From Nitrospirota bacterium (GTDB lineage: Bacteria > Nitrospirota > Thermodesulfovibrionia > Thermodesulfovibrionales > UBA6898): DNA of 64,000 bases. The notes below the pieces were generated by a model that ran no database searches, was not told the DNA's origin, and saw nothing but the letters and a program-made list of their open reading frames with translations. The position numbers were made by a program, and so were the translations under genes. Shown here piece by piece: positions 61,301-64,000 of the stretch. The DNA lies in contig JAJXTV010000016.1 in NCBI GenBank assembly GCA_021783515.1, positions 1-64,000 on the forward strand. Direction: 5' to 3'. Positions within the stretch are counted from its first letter, which is position 1; every line of letters begins with the position of its first letter.

Positions 61301-62948
61301 AAATAGTGACGGCCGGGACGGTGGTGTACCCCGCACCCCTGTTGGTAATCGTAATGCCCGTCACCGTGCCATTCGATATCGTGGCAGTCGCACTAAGCCC
61401 GGTGCACCCTCCGCCCGCGATACTGACGGCGGGCGGCGCAGTGTAGCCGGAGCCCCCAGCGGTGACGCTGATGTGGAGCGGCTCCGCCACGAAGAGCGAG
61501 AGATTGACAGCCCTGTCGTTAGCCGCATTCAGGATGCGGAAGCGGTACGGCATCGGCTGAACGTCCGCGTAGGGATAGGCCTTGCCGTTGATGACAGGCG
61601 TGTCCATAAACGCCTCCGGGACCTGCGAGGGCTCCGGCAGGACGCTGTATGCCGGATCGACCGGGACCGGCGGCCAGAACCAGGGGCCGTAGTCCCATCT
61701 GCCGAAGGGGTTCGCGCCGCCGATACTGAGCGGCATCTGGTTGGGCTCGTAGACATGGGGGAACCAGAAGTCTCCAGTCTGGCCCCAGTGCCTCGGATTG
61801 CCGAGGCCGTCGCGGTTCCAGAGGGAATCCTGGATATCGACATCCCAGGGCACGAAGGTCTTGTCCTGGATGATAAGCGGGATGCCATACTTGTAATAGG
61901 GATTGCCGGTAGGGAACGACAGATCCGGGAGCGCCCTCGCCATGCCGGGGTTGGCGCCCATCGTGTTGGTGCCATTAATCAGGTCCAACTCGTACTCGTC
62001 ATAGATGAGATATCCCGCCGCCTCGCCGGCATACACGTCGAGGCGGGTGGTGCCGTAGGCATGGTCGTGATAGAACATCATCCTGGAGCTTTGCTGGTTG
62101 GTATAAAAATATGTGCCCACGCCGTCGTCCAGCGCCGGCGTTATGCATGCGCCCGGGTTTCCCGTTGCTGCGCAGCCGGGGCCGGCTATCATGTCGGGCA
62201 CGTTCTGGAAGCTATCACCCTTCAGGCATGTGGTGGTATTTTCGCCTATGGGCGTCGTCCACTGGCGGGGAGTGCCGTCGCTGATCCAGGGCGTGTTTCC
62301 GCCGTGAAGGTGCACCACCGCGCGGTTTTGGGTGTACATCCCCCCCGGAGGGTCGGTCGGGCACTGGCCGGCGCCCATGGCATGGGTATCGACGGGGATC
62401 GGGAGGTTGCCTGCAGTACCGACGCTGAGCTCGTTTCTAAAGAGGACACGCACGGGCGTGCCAGACTTCGCAACGATCATCGGTCCGTCGTACACCGGAT
62501 TGTGGTCTGTCGCCAGCGCGGTGCCATTATTGACCTGATAATAGCCCCTGATCGCTGTATTTTTCGGGAGGTCCAGGTGCAGCTGCTGGCTAAAATCCTT
62601 CAGCCCGATCACGTAGTAGTCATCACCCGGATAGGTCGTCGTATCCGGGACGGCAACCGGGATGCAATTATTTCCGGCACTCGGCACGTTCGGAGCGCAC
62701 AAACCCGGCAGCGCGTCGACGAATTTCCGCAAAGGCACTCCCGTATAGTAGGTGATGCCGCCGTAGGTCCTGGAGCCGGCAGGACTGTTCGCGAAATAGG
62801 TCCCGAATCCCGGACCTTCCGGGCAGACCTCGCCCGGCGGGCATGGATTCGTGATCCCGGGTCCCGCCAGAACGGGAACCGCCCACGACGAAAGAGCAAG
62901 CGCGAACAAAAATGCGCTGAAAGATGCTATCAGCCTGCGTTTAATCAT
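58365..62948 (-). CDS. Giant multicopper oxidase with Gly/Tyr repeat inserts
   Basis: 1527 residues with an AGGAGG site and a signal peptide. All four copper motifs are present: HLHGG (213-217), YHDHAYG (293-299), HPVHVH (1051-1056) and HCHILGHEENDFM (1161-1173), giving the type 1 and the T2/T3 trinuclear sites. Between the second and third motif are two blocks of GxGYTxPPxVxIxGGGxxGAxATA repeats (about 493-660 and 908-985). After ~1190 there is an FN3-like region and a C-terminal region of unclear fold. The size exceeds ordinary laccases (~500) and approaches MofA-like enzymes, which oxidise Mn(II) or other metals. The substrate is unknown. Confidence 0.92.
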   Translation of the reverse strand: MIKRRLIASFSAFLFALALSSWAVPVLAGPGITNPCPPGEVCPEGPGFGTYFANSPAGSRTYGGITYYTGVPLRKFVDALPGLCAPNVPSAGNNCIPVAVPDTTTYPGDDYYVIGLKDFSQQLHLDLPKNTAIRGYYQVNNGTALATDHNPVYDGPMIVAKSGTPVRVLFRNELSVGTAGNLPIPVDTHAMGAGQCPTDPPGGMYTQNRAVVHLHGGNTPWISDGTPRQWTTPIGENTTTCLKGDSFQNVPDMIAGPGCAATGNPGACITPALDDGVGTYFYTNQQSSRMMFYHDHAYGTTRLDVYAGEAAGYLIYDEYELDLINGTNTMGANPGMARALPDLSFPTGNPYYKYGIPLIIQDKTFVPWDVDIQDSLWNRDGLGNPRHWGQTGDFWFPHVYEPNQMPLSIGGANPFGRWDYGPWFWPPVPVDPAYSVLPEPSQVPEAFMDTPVINGKAYPYADVQPMPYRFRILNAANDRAVNLSLFVAEPLHISVTAGGSGYTAPPAVSIAGGGCTGLSATATISNGTVTGITITNRGAGYTTVPAVTISGGGGSGATAEAFMELGVVKQIVVTNGGSGYTSVPTVTIDVPSTPPPSGVQALATAQIIQGGVVTGVTVSGSGSCTSNPTISLTTPSPGPGTQAKAVASINTEVRMVPAVPHTVTSVPPLCAETTVTRDAGLAIASLDPVTYMPINGTGLPSNCWPTSWPVDSRDGGVPDPLTAGPAMIQVGNEGGFLPAPVAIPPTPVGYDYNRRNIVVLNVLNKGVFLQPAERADVIVDFSAFAGKTVILYNDAPAPMPGFDPRFDYYTDDPDYSTSGGAPSTRAGEGPNIRTMMQFRVAASAPALTRFDMTALKTALPATFSASQPTPHVPETAYPAPNTAAADTYARIEDYSLTFTPLGLDALWRVNVTSGGTGYTLPPTVGFVGGDGTGAKATATVSGGIVTGVIVTSVGTGYTTPPTGVNFTGGGGTGAAATVTFEPQMIAMQSKAIQELWDPWGRMNATLGVELPFTNNNIQTTIPLGYIDPPTEIVPEGQVQLWKITHNGVDTHPVHVHLYNAQVINRVGWDGAIRPPEDNELGWKETIRMNPLEDVIIALQPKTQTGLPFVVPLSSHLLDTTNLAGAPITVLDPFGTLGGGNPGNPITIANPVRDFGWEYVWHCHILGHEENDFMRPFIMLVPDAVPPAVPSTPPGPPAPFAATPAGNSVQLTWVDDSPLHVDSNTPDRNAKIGYRIERCTDPGGGCTNSTDYAPIAKVLASCMMPPPQTTLPPVWPCNYDTAHGWVNYNYTDSLVVPGATYKYRIVAYNAFGDSTEALASAAVAGVPPATGVTLIPDQPSPHLVGTAVKFTAGVAVPDPAYQYRFWLAVGAGAPSIVQDYSYTDNWSLPATTLPGSYTVSVDVRSNLASTTPDPGATASFADYLFVLPSSVTGIARIQRTLTNYGTLTEAFAAANPQAPSPVDGDVIQAIGVVFSSEPGGNLPINIIGAATLSGGWDPAFNSNAAMTTLQGSLTVTTGSLTVDKLTIQ
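59994..60227 (-). repeat. Gly/Tyr repeat block 2 in the multicopper oxidase
   Basis: Two units of the same repeat (GGTGYTLPPTVGFVGGDGTG and VGTGYTTPPTGVNFTGGGGTG-like), residues ~908-985, within the later cupredoxin domain. Confidence 0.7.
60999..61472 (-). repeat. Gly/Tyr repeat block 1 in the multicopper oxidase
   Basis: Three to four units of a ~40-residue pattern, GxGYTxxPxVxIxGGG-x-GATAxAxxxxGVVxxIxVTNxG, encoded in direct tandem (residues ~493-650). The same pattern returns at 59994-60227. Confidence 0.75.
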
Positions 62949-63262
62949 GGAATCGCCTCCTTGAATGTTTCTGAATCTTCTGCTGTTTACTTATTTCTTA
63001 TTTTATGGACAAAAAAAGCGCCCCGAAAATCTTGGATCGTACTCACTATGACAGAAAATAGCGGCGGCCGGCAATAGGTGATTGTCCGAAATTTTTGTAG
63101 GGATATGTCCTACATAATTAAACTATTTTAATAATGCAAAAGAGACCTGAAATTACCGTTACAATACCTCTTTATGCCGCTTCAAATAAAAGGCGGGTTT
63201 GTTGACAAGCCTTCCTTTTTTGCTAAGATAAGAGACTAAATACCAGCACCAGGAGATTCCGG
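62949..63262. promoter_or_regulatory. Divergent regulatory region between the multicopper oxidase and SCO genes
   Basis: A-T-rich, ~314 bases without a gene. It contains a dyad TGTAGG (63096-63101) and CCTACA (63109-63114) spaced by 7, a candidate operator. A promoter for the SCO gene has TTGACA (63202-63207) and TAAGAT (63224-63229) with a 16-base spacer. A ribosome site AGGAGA lies before the SCO ATG. No clear promoter for the oxidase could be fixed by eye. Confidence 0.55.
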
Positions 63263-63841
63263 ATGCCGTTTAAACCGTCCCATATAGCGGTCCTTCTTGC
63301 CCTGGCACTCGTTTTCCAGATTAGGGAGGCGGACGCGGCTGAAGGAGGGAAGTACAAAAAGACGATCGAAAACTACGGCGTCCCCGATGTGTCGCTCGTA
63401 AATCAAAACGGCGCCAGCGTCAAGCTAAGGACGCTGCTAGCCTCAAAGCAGGTGGTGCTGGTCGATTTCATCTTCACGACATGCACGACGATCTGTCCGG
63501 TGCTTTCGGCGGGCTTCGCAAATTTTCAGAGAAAGCTCGGGCCGGCCGCCAAGGATGTTCACCTCGTCTCCATTTCGATAGACCCGGAGCATGACACCCC
63601 GGCCAGGCTCAGGGAATATCTTAAGCGCTACGACGCGAAGCCCGGCTGGGATTTCCTGACAGGCACCAGGAAGGACATCAAAGCGGTCCTGGATTCCTTT
63701 CATGCCTATACGATAGACAAGATGTACCATATGCCTCTTGCGCTGCTGCACTCTGCGCGCGATAACCGCTGGGTGAGGATCTACGGGCTGGTGGGGACTT
63801 CGGACCTCGTGGCCGAATACCGGGAGTTGCTTGGACGATGA
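63263..63841 (+). CDS. SCO1/SenC/PrrC-family copper-binding protein
   Basis: 192 residues. N-terminal signal (about 8-26). The thioredoxin-like domain has the copper motif C74-TTI-C78-P (FTTCTTICPV) and a His (H156, MYHMPLALL) at the third-ligand position. SCO proteins deliver copper to the CuA site of cytochrome oxidase or act as thiol reductases. Beside a multicopper oxidase, copper loading of a periplasmic enzyme is an attractive role, but unproven. Its stop overlaps the next ATG (ATGA). Confidence 0.92.
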   Translation: MPFKPSHIAVLLALALVFQIREADAAEGGKYKKTIENYGVPDVSLVNQNGASVKLRTLLASKQVVLVDFIFTTCTTICPVLSAGFANFQRKLGPAAKDVHLVSISIDPEHDTPARLREYLKRYDAKPGWDFLTGTRKDIKAVLDSFHAYTIDKMYHMPLALLHSARDNRWVRIYGLVGTSDLVAEYRELLGR

Positions 63842-64000
63842 AGGCGTTTTCTGTCAGTAAAAAAAGACCTCTGTTCCTGCTGCCCGTGGTAGCAGCGTTG
63901 ATCATCGTCTTCCTCAGTACCGGACCGGTCAGGGCCGGGGAGGCCCCGGGCCCCGGCGCTGCGGAGTTGCCAAAGGCGGAGACCCTTCGGCTGGGAGAGC
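63838..64000 (+). CDS. Exported protein, 3' end outside the window
   Basis: It begins ATGA overlapping the SCO stop. The visible 54 residues contain a signal peptide (MKAFSVSKKRPLFLLPVVAA ... GPVRAG) and then a Pro/Ala-rich stretch. It is translated with the SCO gene and cannot be identified from this part. Confidence 0.7.
   Translation, partial: MKAFSVSKKRPLFLLPVVAALIIVFLSTGPVRAGEAPGPGAAELPKAETLRLGE

Noticed and set aside
59103-61301. 732-codon frame on the plus strand inside the multicopper oxidase gene
   Set aside because: Arg-rich shadow of the minus-strand oxidase; no motifs; typical of high-GC third positions.
61473-63077. 534-codon frame on the plus strand overlapping the oxidase start
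   Set aside because: Antisense to the signal peptide and the first copper motifs; no homology that I recognise.
1-64000. CRISPR arrays, tRNA or rRNA genes, transposases, integrase sites
   Set aside because: No spaced direct repeats, cloverleaf-like sequences or transposase motifs seen on reading both strands.

Overview
The window looks like chromosomal DNA of a free-living, Gram-negative, GC-rich bacterium. My best guess is a Nitrospirota (Thermodesulfovibrionia-like) or deltaproteobacterium-like lineage. The reasons are the FtsEX-EnvC-CtpA order behind a small conserved protein, a SelD that itself carries selenocysteine, minor pilin genes downstream of a sigma-54 site, and many large envelope-glycan enzymes. 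I have run no phylogeny, so the taxonomy is inference. I saw no tRNA, rRNA, CRISPR array, transposase or phage module.

Layout. Bases 1-8100 (+): the end of a TPR-sulfotransferase, an ArsR regulator, selD read through an in-frame UGA at 1801-1803, a small protein, then the division operon ftsE-ftsX-envC-ctpA and a DnaQ-like exonuclease. Bases 8300-13100 (-): an APH-fold kinase, a PAS-LuxR regulator and a large membrane GGDEF-EAL protein with a periplasmic CxxCH motif. Bases 13261-16791 (+): a four-gene cassette of carbamoyltransferase, SGNH hydrolase, SxtJ-like and DUF5989-like membrane proteins. Bases 16.8-24.6 kb (-): housekeeping genes (PfkB kinase, uvrC, TPR lipoprotein, accA, dnaE).

Bases 24.7-33.2 kb (-): one operon for a type IV pilus tip, in the order pilY1, fimT/gspH, pilV, pilW, pilX, Ig-like lipoprotein. 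It is preceded by a near-perfect sigma-54 -24/-12 promoter and an upstream dyad. Bases 33.3-42.1 kb (-): a tightly overlapping run containing cobA-hemD, an acyltransferase, a small protein, a receiver domain, a PAP2-GT39 fusion, a polyprenyl-phosphate sugar synthase-like GT2, a flippase-like membrane protein and bioA. The GT2, GT39-PAP2 and flippase-like genes read as a lipid-linked sugar transfer module. Bases 42.2-45.7 kb (+): Ap4A phosphorylase and glycogen phosphorylase.

Bases 45.7-57.1 kb (-): a surface-polysaccharide region with gmd, a methyltransferase remnant, a large membrane protein, a two-domain glycosyltransferase, a broken sulfotransferase, and a 1360-residue fusion of B12/radical SAM, sulfotransferase and GT2 domains. 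Part of it looks less GC-rich and is decaying, which suggests transferred DNA. Bases 57.4-64 kb: a secreted peptidase S74 (self-cleaving chaperone) protein, a giant multicopper oxidase with repeat insertions, and a divergent SCO1/SenC copper chaperone starting another operon.

The strongest points for follow-up are the radical SAM-sulfotransferase-glycosyltransferase fusion, REP-type palindromes that have become part of three genes (prepilin leader, BioA N-terminus, stop of a small gene), the sigma-54 control of the pilus operon with matching Cys-rich inserts in PilW and PilY1, the Sec-containing SelD, and the repeat-interrupted multicopper oxidase next to a SCO protein.
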